This document shows, piece after piece, positions 1-9,292 of a stretch of 64,000 bases of DNA (within the stretch, counting starts at the first letter, position 1; each line of letters opens with the position of its first letter). The stretch is from Ochrobactrum sp. Marseille-Q0166 (GTDB lineage: Bacteria > Pseudomonadota > Alphaproteobacteria > Rhizobiales > Rhizobiaceae): contig NZ_JACJUO010000003.1 of assembly GCF_014397025.1 (NCBI RefSeq), forward strand, positions 248,001-312,000, given 5' to 3'. Made by a program: the position numbers and the translations under genes. The notes under the pieces are model-generated. The model was not told the origin of the DNA. It ran no database searches and was given only the letters and a program-made list of their open reading frames with translations.

Positions 1-86
1 AAAACTGGTATATAAGTTTATTCGAATATCAGGATGACGCAGCCCGTGTTACCGTCATTTGCCCGTTCTGAGAAACTAGAGAATAT

Positions 87-677
87 ATGATGAGTGCCAT
101 AAAATCAGCCCGTGGCCGGCCACGGCGGGAAATCACGCGGACGCAAATTGCAGATGCCGGAATTGCTATGGGACTGCCAAAGATTTCTATCGTCGGTGTT
201 GCAGCAGCACTTAGCCTCAGTCATATGACGCTTTACACGTATGTATCCTCTTTAGATGAGCTCAAGCAGTTAGTTGCGAGCGAAATTTTCCTACGCTGGC
301 AGCTTCCTGCCCCACATGACGAGCCATTGGAAGAATACATGGAAACTTTCGGTGCTAGTATGTGGCACTTTGTGGAAAAACATCCGGGCATCGCACCGTA
401 TTTGCTACGTGAAGATTTGATTACACCGGATATGATTACAAAAATTCATAACCACCAAAAATTATTAGTGCAATCCTATAATCTTACAAATGAGCAAGCT
501 CATTGGCTTTTTCAAACTGTCGCGCATGTGTGTGTTGCTGTTGCTGATACCCTTATTCCCAAAGAAGAAACAAGCCAAAACAGTGGCCATAGAGGAAACT
601 GCGAAATTAAAAATAAATATATGCTTGGTGTCAAAGCTTTAATTATTGGTTCTTTATCTATGATATCTGAAAATTAA
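87..677 (+). CDS. TetR-family transcriptional regulator
   Basis: A 196-residue protein with a TetR-like N-terminal helix-turn-helix at about residues 15-55 (basic start, then VGVAAALSLSHMTLYTYV, the usual recognition-helix pattern) and a helical C-terminal ligand or dimer domain. Members repress genes until a small effector binds; the effector cannot be read here. Two ATG codons stand in tandem at 87 and 90, with only a weak purine stretch upstream, so either may start the protein. The C-terminal third is Lys/Asn-rich and AT-rich compared with the genes that follow. The nearest downstream gene is convergent, so no target is evident in the window. Confidence 0.8.
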   Translation: MMSAIKSARGRPRREITRTQIADAGIAMGLPKISIVGVAAALSLSHMTLYTYVSSLDELKQLVASEIFLRWQLPAPHDEPLEEYMETFGASMWHFVEKHPGIAPYLLREDLITPDMITKIHNHQKLLVQSYNLTNEQAHWLFQTVAHVCVAVADTLIPKEETSQNSGHRGNCEIKNKYMLGVKALIIGSLSMISEN

Positions 678-1128
678 TGCACTCTTATTCGGCATCAGCA
701 GCTTTGAAACAAACGTAGCTTATTTCGGCTTATTATAGCTTGCTCAACAGAAGCGGGAATGGGACAAAAAGCGAGATGCAGACACCGACGACCAAAAGCT
801 TCGATCATAGGGTGTCACTAGCACTGCCAAGCCGAGATTTTACCGCTTAAATGATCATTTCCTAAGCTACGGCGTCAAAAGGCAGGCAAATCCAATCTTC
901 CAAAGCCCAAATGTCTCAGATAATTGGACGACACATCCTGCATTCTATAAATTCGGCATTTTACAGATTGTCATCCAATAAAGGTGTCAGTCGCCATCGG
1001 TTTGTCGCTATAAGCACTAAAACTAAAATATATGAATAGACCGCTTCACAGCAAGCGGACTATTTGCAAATACTTCATGCAACGAACCGCTGCTGAAACA
1101 ACGGTTCATTACAAGATTCTTTTTGAGA
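678..1128. other. Intergenic gap with two small hairpins
   Basis: This is the 450-base space between convergent genes; no convincing ORF is present. Two inverted repeats are visible: CCGCTT/AAGCGG at 1041-1058 with a 6-base loop, and GAACCG/CGGTTC at 1084-1107 with a 12-base loop. They lie just past the 3' end of the minus-strand amidohydrolase gene and could stop its transcript, but neither carries a clear U tract. Confidence 0.4.
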
Positions 1129-2340
1129 TCAGCCCAATTCGGCTTTGATCAGCGCAACCCAATAGCCAATACCAAAAAGCAATGCTTGGTCATTAAAATC
1201 AAAATGCGGTGTATGCACATGATGAAAATGTCCGTTTTCATCCACACCATTGCCCATCAGCATGAATGCGCCCGGCTTGTTCTGCAACATATAGGCGAAA
1301 TCCTCCCCCGCTGTGATCGGCGGAAAATCGCTGTCCACATTTGCTTCACCCGTCACACAGACAGCCGCCTTTGCAGCAATGGCAGTCTCTTCAACACTAT
1401 TAACAAGAGCCGGATAACCTCTCTTATAAAGCACAGAGGCACTGCATCCGTAAGCTGCTGCCAGATTTTGCCCCAGTTCAGACAAGCGGTTTTCCAAGAT
1501 GTCCCGCACTGCCGGATCATATGACCGTGCCGTGCCATGAACTGTAATTTCAGAAGGAATAACATTACCGGAATCAGGATGACCGCCGGCAATATATCCG
1601 ACACTGATCACCGCCGTTTCTCGCGCCGGTACACTGCGCCCGACAATGCTCTGCAGGCCGGTCAGAAAATGTCCGAGCGGCACGCTCGGATCAGTTGCAC
1701 GGTGCGGTACGGCACCATGACCGCCGGTTCCTTTGAAAACCACCGTCCATGTATCAACATTGGCCAGCATCGGGCCAGAACGGATACCGAATTTACCCAA
1801 GGCCAGCCCTGGTTCATTGTGCAACCCGTAAACGGCATCACAAGGAAAGCGCTGAAACAGGCCGTCCTCGATCATGCACAGACCGCCGCCGCCCTTTTCC
1901 TCTGCCGGCTGGAAGATGAAATGAACCGTACCGGCAAAGTCGCGATGTTCCGATAAATAACGTGCGGCCCCCAGCAACATGGTTGTATGGCCGTCATGAC
2001 CACAGGCATGCATTTTGCCTTCAATTGCCGAGGCATAGGGCACATTGGTTGCTTCAACAATATCCAGCGCATCCATATCCGCCCGCAAGGCTATTGCCCT
2101 TGAACCGGGTCTTGTACCTGTCAGCGTGCCGACCACGCCGGTACCGGCAATGCCTGTGGCCACATCAATACCCCATTTTTTCAGGGTGTCAGTCACCAGT
2201 GCAGCAGTACGGTGTTCTTCAAAAGCCGTTTCCGGATGTTTATGAATATCATGTCTGATAGCAATAAGTTCCGGCAGATAACTGCTGATCGTTTCTGACA
2301 AGCGATCATCCATTTCATCTGTCTCCATAAGTGTGATCAA
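1129..2340 (-). CDS. M20D-family amidohydrolase (hippurate hydrolase-like)
   Basis: A 403-residue zinc-dependent amidohydrolase of the M20D peptidase family, which cleaves N-acyl amino acids or related amides. The metal-site motif HACGHDGHT at about residues 112-120 and the paired glutamates in QPAEEKGGG are present, as is the family C-terminal signature around HTPHFDFND. Length is normal for the family. Its ATG overlaps the stop of the upstream permease gene in an ATGA arrangement, so the two are translationally coupled. The likely role is hydrolysis of the compound brought in by that permease. Substrate is not readable from sequence; hippurate-like or indole-acyl amino acids are family possibilities. 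Confidence 0.88.
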   Translation of the reverse strand: MITLMETDEMDDRLSETISSYLPELIAIRHDIHKHPETAFEEHRTAALVTDTLKKWGIDVATGIAGTGVVGTLTGTRPGSRAIALRADMDALDIVEATNVPYASAIEGKMHACGHDGHTTMLLGAARYLSEHRDFAGTVHFIFQPAEEKGGGGLCMIEDGLFQRFPCDAVYGLHNEPGLALGKFGIRSGPMLANVDTWTVVFKGTGGHGAVPHRATDPSVPLGHFLTGLQSIVGRSVPARETAVISVGYIAGGHPDSGNVIPSEITVHGTARSYDPAVRDILENRLSELGQNLAAAYGCSASVLYKRGYPALVNSVEETAIAAKAAVCVTGEANVDSDFPPITAGEDFAYMLQNKPGAFMLMGNGVDENGHFHHVHTPHFDFNDQALLFGIGYWVALIKAELG

Positions 2341-3662
2341 TCATCGAGGGAAACATGGCGCGTTTCCCGCATAAGAAACATGGCGATCACCGCCAACGCA
2401 TTGGCAACAACAAGATACCAGGCCGGTGCCATCGGGCTGCCGGTCACACTGATCAGCCATGTCACCACAAACTGCGCGGTGCCGCCGAAAATCGTTACAG
2501 CAACCGCATAGGAAAATGACAAGCCGATACTGCGCACCCGTCGGGGGAAGGATTCAGGTATCATACCCAGCATTACACCGGCATTAAGCGAATGCAGTGT
2601 CACCAGCAAAGCCACCATCAGCAACAACGTGGTACCGGTTTGCTGATAAGTGATCAACATAAAGGCCGGATAGGCTGCCAGTACCAGCAGCACACGCGGA
2701 ATAATCATCACAACTTTGCGGCCATACCGGTCTGACAACCAGCCGCCGACAACGCTCATTACCGCCATTGTCAGACCGGTTACCAAAGTAGCCAGCATTG
2801 AAACCCCGGCCGGCAGATGCAGCGTGGTCAAGGCATAAGTGGTCATATAGCTCGAAATATACATAGTAACGGCACCGCCAGCGATGGCAAGACCTGCCAG
2901 CACCACAGTGCGCCGGTGTTCTGTCAGCACATCGGCCAGCACGGCTTTGGTTGTGCTATGGGCCTGTTCATGCTGAATCGTTTCGGGCAAACGGTTGCGG
3001 ATATACATACCGACCGGTGCAATCAGAATGCCGAGCAGAAACGGCAGACGCCAACCCCAGGATTCCAGACTTTCCGCCGGTAATGCCTCAATCAGTGCAA
3101 AACCGATAATACCGGCAATTAAAAACGCAATGCCCTGACTGGCCGACTGCCAGCTTGTATATAAACCACGGCGATGACTTGGTGCCCGCTCGAGAAGATA
3201 AGTGGTAGCCGGTCCCATTTCCCCTCCTGCGGAGAAACCCTGAATCAAACGCGCCACAACAACCAACATCGGTGCAGCAATGCCAATTGAATCATAAGGC
3301 GGAATAATCGCCAGCAGACCGGTGCCCGCCGCCATCAGCAGGATTGTCAGGGTCATGGCCGCTTTGCGGCCAGCCCTGTCCGCATAGGCGCCGATCACTA
3401 TGCCGCCGAGCGGGCGGGTGAGGAAACCGACACCGAACACGGCCACAGACAACAACAAACCGCCGAAAGGTGTTTCCAGCGGAAAAAACTGCCGCGCAAT
3501 AACCGCAGCAAAAATGCTGTAAATCGTAAAATCATAAAATTCCAGTGCATTGCCGAGCGTTACCGCCGCCACACTGGAGATATTGTTTTTAACTGCAGGT
3601 TTGCTCTCTTCGAGCCCTCCGGTTGCACCGGCAGAAATGGTACTCTCCAACGTTCCGTTCAT
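2337..3662 (-). CDS. MFS permease, metabolite:H+ symporter (MHS) type
   Basis: A 441-residue inner-membrane transporter with about 12 hydrophobic segments. The family signatures are clear: NALEFYDFTIYS near the N terminus, the loop motif DRAGRKAAM after TM2, and RLIQGFSAGGE in TM4, all typical of the MHS branch (alpha-ketoglutarate, proline-betaine, shikimate permeases). It probably imports an organic acid or acylated amino acid with protons. The ATG has GGGGCGA upstream. It is the first gene of a two-gene operon with the M20 amidohydrolase and diverges from the LysR gene at 3799, which is the likely regulator. Confidence 0.88.
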   Translation of the reverse strand: MNGTLESTISAGATGGLEESKPAVKNNISSVAAVTLGNALEFYDFTIYSIFAAVIARQFFPLETPFGGLLLSVAVFGVGFLTRPLGGIVIGAYADRAGRKAAMTLTILLMAAGTGLLAIIPPYDSIGIAAPMLVVVARLIQGFSAGGEMGPATTYLLERAPSHRRGLYTSWQSASQGIAFLIAGIIGFALIEALPAESLESWGWRLPFLLGILIAPVGMYIRNRLPETIQHEQAHSTTKAVLADVLTEHRRTVVLAGLAIAGGAVTMYISSYMTTYALTTLHLPAGVSMLATLVTGLTMAVMSVVGGWLSDRYGRKVVMIIPRVLLVLAAYPAFMLITYQQTGTTLLLMVALLVTLHSLNAGVMLGMIPESFPRRVRSIGLSFSYAVAVTIFGGTAQFVVTWLISVTGSPMAPAWYLVVANALAVIAMFLMRETRHVSLDD

Positions 3663-3722
3663 TGGTATCGCCCCTTTATTTTTCCTTGTGTGACAAAATA
3701 AACAAAGACGCTTGTTTTGAAA

Positions 3723-3776
3723 AATGCATTAATCTAATTTAAATATTACATTTTATGTATTAATATGTGCATTTCG
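3723..3776. promoter_or_regulatory. AT-rich divergent control region with nested dyads
   Basis: The space between the permease and LysR genes is strongly AT-rich and symmetric. TACAT-TTT-ATGTA lies at 3747-3759, flanked on the left by ATGCATTAAT and on the right by ATTAATATGTGCAT, which mirror each other. LysR regulators usually bind such dyads in the promoter they share with a divergent target, so this is the likely binding region. Binding is inferred. Confidence 0.45.
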
Positions 3777-3798
3777 TTTGATTTTTGGGGGGATCAAA

Positions 3799-4722
3799 AT
3801 GGCCGTGCCTTATTCTGTTAAACATCTGCAATATATCCTTGCCGTCAAACAGACAGGCTCACTGTCCAGAGCCTCGGAACTTATGTCCGTCTCGGTCTCC
3901 TCTGTTCGCGAAGCCATACGCCTGACAGAACAGCGCCTTGGCGTGATTTTGTTTTTCGGCACGCCATCCAAAGGTATGCAACTGACCGGCGAAGGCGAGC
4001 GTTTTACGGCGCTCGCTGAAGATTTTCTCAATTCCTATATGGGCTTTGAAAAAGCTGCTGCCGATATTCCGCTGGACTGGAATCGCGACATCACAATCGG
4101 CGTGCTCAAAAGTGTCGGCCCAATGATTATGCCGTCAATCTTGCGTAAGATCTCAGGCATAATTCCCAAGGCGCATTTTCAGATCATTGAAAGCAGTGCA
4201 CGGGAATTATCAGAAGCAATCCGCACAGAAAAACTCGCTGCCGCCTTTACCTTTAATGATGACCTGCACCCCGCGCTTGAATTTGCGGAACTCAATCGCA
4301 CGCCTTTGCATGCAGGTCTTTACCCCGGTCATCCACTGGCGGGAAGACACGAGATTGAACTGGTCGAGTTGCAGGAAGATCCCTATATCCTGCTCGATTT
4401 TGACGGAGCCCGCCGTTATTATAGCGGTTTATTTGAACGCCATAATGTCAAGCCCCGCGTGGCATATACGGTGGATACGCGTGAAATGGCCTATAGTCTC
4501 ATCTCTACCAATCTGGGCTATTCGATTTTCAATCTCTGCCCTTTGTTAGATGACCAAACGCGCTATGATAATCTGATGGCGCGCGTACCGCTTGTTTCCG
4601 ATTACTGGAACCCAAGTTTCGGCATGATCCATATGAGCGGCCGCTCCGGCCATCTGATCCGGATTCTCAAAGACATCTGCGCATCTTTTCAAACGGTTCC
4701 GATCACACCGCCTACGCCGTAG
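3799..4722 (+). CDS. LysR-family transcriptional regulator
   Basis: A 307-residue LysR regulator. The N-terminal winged helix-turn-helix spans about residues 5-65 (LQYILAVKQTGSLSRASELM, then a recognition helix ending REAIRLTEQRLGVILF), followed by a two-lobed effector-binding domain. A TTG codon seven codons upstream is in frame, but the ATG at 3799 is preceded by a run of six G residues at good spacing and is the better start. The divergent permease/amidohydrolase operon is the natural target. A terminator follows. Confidence 0.85.
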   Translation: MAVPYSVKHLQYILAVKQTGSLSRASELMSVSVSSVREAIRLTEQRLGVILFFGTPSKGMQLTGEGERFTALAEDFLNSYMGFEKAAADIPLDWNRDITIGVLKSVGPMIMPSILRKISGIIPKAHFQIIESSARELSEAIRTEKLAAAFTFNDDLHPALEFAELNRTPLHAGLYPGHPLAGRHEIELVELQEDPYILLDFDGARRYYSGLFERHNVKPRVAYTVDTREMAYSLISTNLGYSIFNLCPLLDDQTRYDNLMARVPLVSDYWNPSFGMIHMSGRSGHLIRILKDICASFQTVPITPPTP

Positions 4723-4745
4723 ATCCCCCATACAAAAGTAAATAA

Positions 4746-4777
4746 AAACGGTTTCCAGAAGGAAGCCGTTTGTGTTT
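4746..4777 (+). terminator. Intrinsic terminator after the LysR gene
   Basis: An 11-base-pair stem, AAACGGTTTCC with GGAAGCCGTTT (one G-U pair), has an AGAA loop and is followed by TGTGTTTCT. It lies 24 bases past the LysR stop. The A-rich left flank lets it also serve the convergent minus-strand fragment. Confidence 0.7.
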
Positions 4778-4793
4778 CTAGTCTGAACGAGCC

Positions 4794-5213
4794 TTATTCA
4801 ACCGATGGTGTCAAATTGAGTTTGAACCATTTCATCGAAAGATAGCGACCAGTGCCATCCTTGACCGCGTCCGAAATCGCTTTGTTGAAAAGCTCTTTAA
4901 TTTCCGGCTCATTCTTGCGCAGCACTACACCAACATCGGTACGGAACACACCGCCGCGCAGAGCCGTCCCCACCATTTTCATGGTGGCAAAATCCGGTTT
5001 TTCCATCGTTGTCACAAAATTCGTCTGGGCGGCAAAAATCGCATCCACACGACCGTTCAGCAGATCTATATCATGCACATTGGTGGTTCTATATTCAGAA
5101 ATCTCAACCATATCGGCTAGATATTTTCCCAGAAAATTCGCACCTATTGTTGAGCCCTGCACGCCGATGGTTTTGCCTTTGAGCAATGGTTTCCATTTCT
5201 CCAGCAAGATTTT
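4794..5213 (-). pseudogene. C-terminal stump of a family-3 amino-acid-binding protein
   Basis: About 138 residues of a periplasmic polar amino-acid-binding protein survive. The segment LKGKTIGVQGSTIGANFLGKYL and the following GRVDAIFA are typical of the second lobe of lysine/arginine/ornithine-type binding proteins, and ISDAVKDGTGRYLSMKWF matches the family C terminus. The signal peptide and first lobe are missing. The reading frame meets a TAG at 5214-5216, next to the left end of the IS3 element, so the insertion removed the 5' half. No matching N-terminal half is found on the far side of the IS, so DNA was also deleted or rearranged. Confidence 0.75.
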
Positions 5214-5277
5214 CTAGACTTTTCACGGTTTGCTTCCGCCTCCTTGAATAGACTATTTGTCCTTAGGGAGAAGATTT

Positions 5278-5553
5278 ATGGCAGCGTTACATAGTGATGA
5301 TTTCCGACGTTTAGCCGTTCGGATTGCGCTTACGAGTGGTCTTACTCGTCGGCAGGTAGCCACCGATTTGGGCGTTGGCCTTTCCACGCTATCGAAATGG
5401 ATACAGCGTTGTCGCCCCTCGGATATGCCTCCAGCTAGCGATATTGACCTTGCGAAAGAAAATGAACGCTTGCGCAAAGAGAACCGCCTACTTTTGGAGG
5501 AGAGGGAGGTATTAAAGAAGGCCACCGTGTTCTTTGCGGACCCAAGCAAGTGA
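5278..5553 (+). CDS. IS3-family OrfA (transposase DNA-binding subunit)
   Basis: A 91-residue OrfA. It has a helix-turn-helix of the kind found in IS3 elements (LTRRQVATDLGVGLSTLSKW, about residues 20-40) and then a leucine-zipper-like coiled coil, LAKENERLRKENRLLLEERE. It normally binds the IS ends and, by ribosomal frameshifting, is joined to OrfB. The ATG at 5278 has AGGGAGAAG upstream; a TTG further up is less likely. This ORF is intact although its partner is not. Confidence 0.85.
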   Translation: MAALHSDDFRRLAVRIALTSGLTRRQVATDLGVGLSTLSKWIQRCRPSDMPPASDIDLAKENERLRKENRLLLEEREVLKKATVFFADPSK

Positions 5554-6412
5554 GGTTTGCTTTCCTGGAAGAACACCGCCATCAAATTTCAGTCCATGCT
5601 TTGTCAGATTATGGATGTTACATCACGCGGTTATCGTGCTTGGCGCAGACGACCATTAAGCAGGCGGCAAAGACACGACATGGTGATCCTCGCGCATATT
5701 CGAGAGCAATATCATCTTAGCCTTAAATCTTATGGTCGTCCCCGCATGACGCAAGAACTACAGGATATTGGTCTATCTTTTGGGCATCGAGCGTTGGGCG
5801 TTTGATGCGCCAAAACAACATTTATGCAATCAGAACCCGCAAGCATAAGGTGACAACTGGCAGCAACCATACTTTCAATATAGCCCCGAACTTGCTGGAT
5901 CAGGATTTCTCAGCTGACAAGCCTAATCAGCAATGGGCAGGTGACATCAGCTACTTATGGACACGCGAAGGATGGTTATATCTGGCCGTCATAATTGATC
6001 TTCATTCACGGCGGGTTGTGGGTTGGGCTATCAGCAATCGTTTGAAACAAGATCTGGCATTACAGGCATTGAACAGAGCCTTTGCTTTGCGCAATCCAAA
6101 GCCCGGCTGCATTCATCATACAGACCGTGGCAGTCAATACTGTGCTCATGACTATCAAAAGTGGCTGAGGCAGCTCAAATTCCAAGCATCAATGAGCGGA
6201 AAGGAAACTGCTGGGATAATGCTATGTCTGAAACATTCTTCAAAACATTGAAGGCGGAGTTAGTTTGGCGACATTCATGGCAAACACGCCAGCAGTTGAC
6301 CCATGCGCTTTTCAAATACATTAATGGATTTTACAACATACGCAGAAGGCACTCAACACTCGGAGGAATATCGCCCGCTCAATTCGAACAAATAACCGCC
6401 AAAACGAGATGA
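5550..6412 (+). pseudogene. IS3-family OrfB transposase, three frameshifts
   Basis: The integrase-like OrfB begins at a GTG at 5550 (MRFAFLEEHRHQISVHAL), one frame back from orfA and overlapping its stop. Frame breaks occur near 5602 (two bases missing), near 5793 (one base missing) and near 6200 (one A missing). Correcting these restores the catalytic DDE set: D in QQWAGDISYLW, D in HHTDRGSQYC and E in NAMSETFFKTLKAE, plus the terminal RRRHSTLGG motif. The copy is inactive. Confidence 0.85.
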
Positions 6413-6485
6413 TGAGGCGGAAATAAAGCGGAACAAGTCCATGGAGAGGCATGGACGTTCATGTAAAACGCCCATGCGATTGCGC

Positions 6486-7382
6486 TTATGCTTCTTCGTA
6501 TTTGAGTACGTTTGCCAATTCGCGTTTGATGTTTTCCAGCTGCACGGTCGATGTTTGAGGCATCGGCATGCGCGGAAGACCGGCTTCAGTGCCTTGCAGT
6601 GAAATAACGGTCTTGATATTTGCCGGCAGATTGTCCGCGTAAATCGTGTTCCAAAAGCGAAGCAGTGCTTCATGAATTTCCTTCGCCCGCTTATGCTCGC
6701 CGCGCTGCACTGCATTCCACAATGCAATGCAAACGCCCGGCACTGCTGCTGGATTAGCTGCAATTGTTCCGTGGCAGCCAAGAGCGAATGAAGGATAAAG
6801 CAATGCATCAACAGCTGTGTAAATCTTACAGCCTTCGGGAATGCCTAACATCAGATCGGCCATCAACTTCAGATCACCCGCACTCTGCTTGACACCCTGA
6901 ACACCGGGAAGTTCTTTCATCAAGCGAATGAGAAGTGCCGGGCTCAGATAGTTCCATGGAACGACGTTGTAGATAATGACCGGAACGTCTGTCGCCTCAC
7001 TAAGGGCTTTAAAGTGGGCGAAGGTTGCTTCTTCATCGGGTTTGAAAACATAATGAACCGGGGTTACCTGAAGCCCCTGTACGGAGAGGTGTGAAATTGC
7101 CTTTGCACGGCGGATCGCATCACGCGTCGAATTGGCAATAATACCCGCAAGCACCGGAATACGTCCGTTAACTTCTTCAACGGTAATTTCCATGAGACGC
7201 GCGAATTCTTCAACGGTGAGGGTATGTCCTTCGCCAGAACTGCCGCCCACGCAAACACCATGCACTTTTTTATCGAGATTGAATTTCACGATATTGCGGA
7301 ATGCCGCTTCGTCAATTTCTCCGTCACTTGTGAACGGTGTGACGATTGGCGGAATGATGCCGTTGATGTTTTCCAGATTCAT
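6486..7382 (-). CDS. Dihydrodipicolinate synthase/N-acetylneuraminate lyase-family aldolase
   Basis: A 298-residue class I aldolase of the DHDPS/NAL superfamily. The Schiff-base lysine is K165 in GVKQSAGDL, the proton-relay tyrosine is Y138 in IIYNVVPW, and the carboxylate-binding loop is GGSSGEGHT near residue 47. Members condense or cleave pyruvate-type keto acids. Biosynthetic DapA is possible, but the catabolic neighbourhood favours a sugar-acid or keto-acid lyase. The ATG at 7382, with GGGA upstream, is preferred to an upstream in-frame start that adds 17 non-family residues. It is third in a minus-strand set after the aminotransferase and the kinase. Confidence 0.82.
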   Translation of the reverse strand: MNLENINGIIPPIVTPFTSDGEIDEAAFRNIVKFNLDKKVHGVCVGGSSGEGHTLTVEEFARLMEITVEEVNGRIPVLAGIIANSTRDAIRRAKAISHLSVQGLQVTPVHYVFKPDEEATFAHFKALSEATDVPVIIYNVVPWNYLSPALLIRLMKELPGVQGVKQSAGDLKLMADLMLGIPEGCKIYTAVDALLYPSFALGCHGTIAANPAAVPGVCIALWNAVQRGEHKRAKEIHEALLRFWNTIYADNLPANIKTVISLQGTEAGLPRMPMPQTSTVQLENIKRELANVLKYEEA

Positions 7383-7501
7383 GATTTTTTTCCCAAGGTT
7401 TGACCTATTCAGGTCCGTTTCATCAAGGCGCACGAAAGGGTTCGCCCGTTCTCGTGACGACGTGAATTCTTAATGATTGAGTTTGGTGTCGATGATCGCG
7501 C

Positions 7502-9196
7502 TTACAAACTGTTTGCCAGCGCACGCATCCAAATAGCTACGGCCACTGCACCTCCATCTGGAACTCCAATTGCACGTTCTCCCAGATAGCTTGCACGTCC
7601 AAGTCGCGGCATCATTGCCGCCGTGGCTTTTGCCCCGACTTCAGCAGCATCCGCTGCTTGATGCCACACATCTTTACCGCTCAATGAAGGATCGGCTGCA
7701 TCAAGCGCATCTCTGGCAGGTAACAGTGCATCAAGCATCGTACGGTCGCCTGCTTTGGCTCCGCCTATTTCACTGATTGCGGCCGTCGCAATACGAAATG
7801 CCGCCTTATAATCGGGAACCCCAGATGTGGAATCCAAACCAAGTGAACGACCCGCGCGTGTGAGGGCAATTGCGTAAAATGGTCCGGAACTTCCCGCAAT
7901 TGCACGGCGTACAGCATTGCCCAATGCGATGAAGGCATTTGCGGGATCTGCCCATAACTCCTCGGGCACATCACGGATGGCTTGGGCACCGCGCACCATG
8001 CTTGCGCCAAGATCACCATCACCCGCTTTGCTATCGAGATCGGTCAGTTCAGCTTCTGCCTGTTCGAGTGCATCAGCAACAGCGAGTGCGATGGCATGAA
8101 CTGCCTTTGCATCATAGCATACGGATGTCTTTACGTTGGCCTCACCTTCAGATATCCGCGACACATGCGTGATACTCAGGTTTTCCGGCACAGCGCCGCC
8201 ACGAGGCCATGCGCTTGCATCCGTTGGATAGTCCAGCCCGGACATCGCTGCATCGTCAATTTCAAACAGCGTAATCGAGCAGCCTGGCATTTCAATAGCG
8301 GTTAGAAAATTACCGCTCCACGCTCTTATAACTTCGATATTCAGACTGCGAAGTCTGGCCAGAGCACGGCGCGCAACAATAGCCAGTTCCATCGGCGGCG
8401 TGGAGCCAAGGCCATTAATGAGTACAGCAACACGTGCTCCCGCCTGTATTTTCCGGTCATCAACGATTGTATCGATCAAACGATCTGTAAGCTGGTCCGC
8501 GGCCATGATGTTGACACGCTCCACGCCTTTTTCACCGTGAATCCCAAGCCCGAGTTCTATCTCGTGATCGCCAAGTTCAAAGCTCGGCTTTCCTGCGGCC
8601 GGAACAGTGCATGAGCCGAGTGCAACACCCATTGTTCCGATGCGTTCTGCAGCATTTCGGGCGATAGCTGCTACTTCCGCAAGTGACTTGCCCGATGCTG
8701 CTGCAGCACCGGCAATTTTATGGACAAACACAGTTCCGGCGATACCACGTCGGCGTTCATCAGGTACAATACCGGCAAGCGCCACATCATCAGCCACAAC
8801 AACCAGTTCGGTGGGAATACCTTCAAGTGCTGCAAGCTCACCGGCTAATCCAAAGTTCAGCCGATCACCTGTATAGTTTTTGACGATAAGAAGAGCACCC
8901 GCAGGGCCAGCGCTGGCGCGAATGGCCGCCAGAACGGCATCCGCACTTGGGGATGTAAATATTTCGCCTGTAACAGCCGCTGTTAGCATACCTTTGCCGA
9001 CATAACCTGCATGGGCTGGCTCGTGGCCTGCACCACCACCGGAAATCAAGGCAACCTCACGCTCCTCCGGCGCAGGCAATCCGGACTGTATCACCACATT
9101 TTCGCTGTCCAGCAGTGACAAGTCCGCATTAATCCCGACCAGACCTTCCAACATTTCACGGACAATATCCGCCGGACGGTTGATAATTTTTTTCAT
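7502..9196 (-). CDS. Dihydroxyacetone kinase-family protein, fused DhaK-DhaL
   Basis: A 564-residue fusion. The DhaK domain (about 1-330) holds the covalent substrate-binding histidine near residue 220, in GLGIHGEKG, and the GGGAGHEP loop. The DhaL domain (about 365-564) holds the magnesium/ATP aspartate motif DSKAGDGDLG and the end motif GRASYLGERAIG. This is the ATP-dependent single-chain form; related enzymes phosphorylate dihydroxyacetone or tetruloses. The start with GGGAGAA upstream is at 9196. It lies between the aminotransferase and the aldolase, suggesting that phosphorylation of a small ketose belongs to the same pathway. Confidence 0.87.
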   Translation of the reverse strand: MKKIINRPADIVREMLEGLVGINADLSLLDSENVVIQSGLPAPEEREVALISGGGAGHEPAHAGYVGKGMLTAAVTGEIFTSPSADAVLAAIRASAGPAGALLIVKNYTGDRLNFGLAGELAALEGIPTELVVVADDVALAGIVPDERRRGIAGTVFVHKIAGAAAASGKSLAEVAAIARNAAERIGTMGVALGSCTVPAAGKPSFELGDHEIELGLGIHGEKGVERVNIMAADQLTDRLIDTIVDDRKIQAGARVAVLINGLGSTPPMELAIVARRALARLRSLNIEVIRAWSGNFLTAIEMPGCSITLFEIDDAAMSGLDYPTDASAWPRGGAVPENLSITHVSRISEGEANVKTSVCYDAKAVHAIALAVADALEQAEAELTDLDSKAGDGDLGASMVRGAQAIRDVPEELWADPANAFIALGNAVRRAIAGSSGPFYAIALTRAGRSLGLDSTSGVPDYKAAFRIATAAISEIGGAKAGDRTMLDALLPARDALDAADPSLSGKDVWHQAADAAEVGAKATAAMMPRLGRASYLGERAIGVPDGGAVAVAIWMRALANSL

Positions 9197-9292
9197 TTTT
9201 TCTCCCAGAGAGTCCATGCGACAGGGTTTTCAAGCGCCGAGTGGCAAACTGTTCAGTCAAAACGATGCGCTCTTCTCCCGCAACGTCAAACC

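Larger units (their letters stand above)
5226..6430 (+). mobile_element. IS3-family insertion sequence, decayed copy
   Basis: About 1.2 kb, with orfA and orfB in the usual IS3 order. The ends are imperfect inverted repeats: TTTGCTTCCGCCTC at 5229-5242 against GAGGCGGAAATAAA at 6414-6427. Boundaries are good to a few bases. No direct target duplication is evident in the flanks, in line with a deletion having joined unrelated DNA at one side. orfB carries three frameshifts, so this copy should not transpose by itself. Confidence 0.8.

Noticed and set aside
1123..1956. Plus-strand ORFs of 133 and 139 codons
   Set aside because: They lie wholly within the M20 amidohydrolase gene on the other strand and show no domain or ribosome-binding site.
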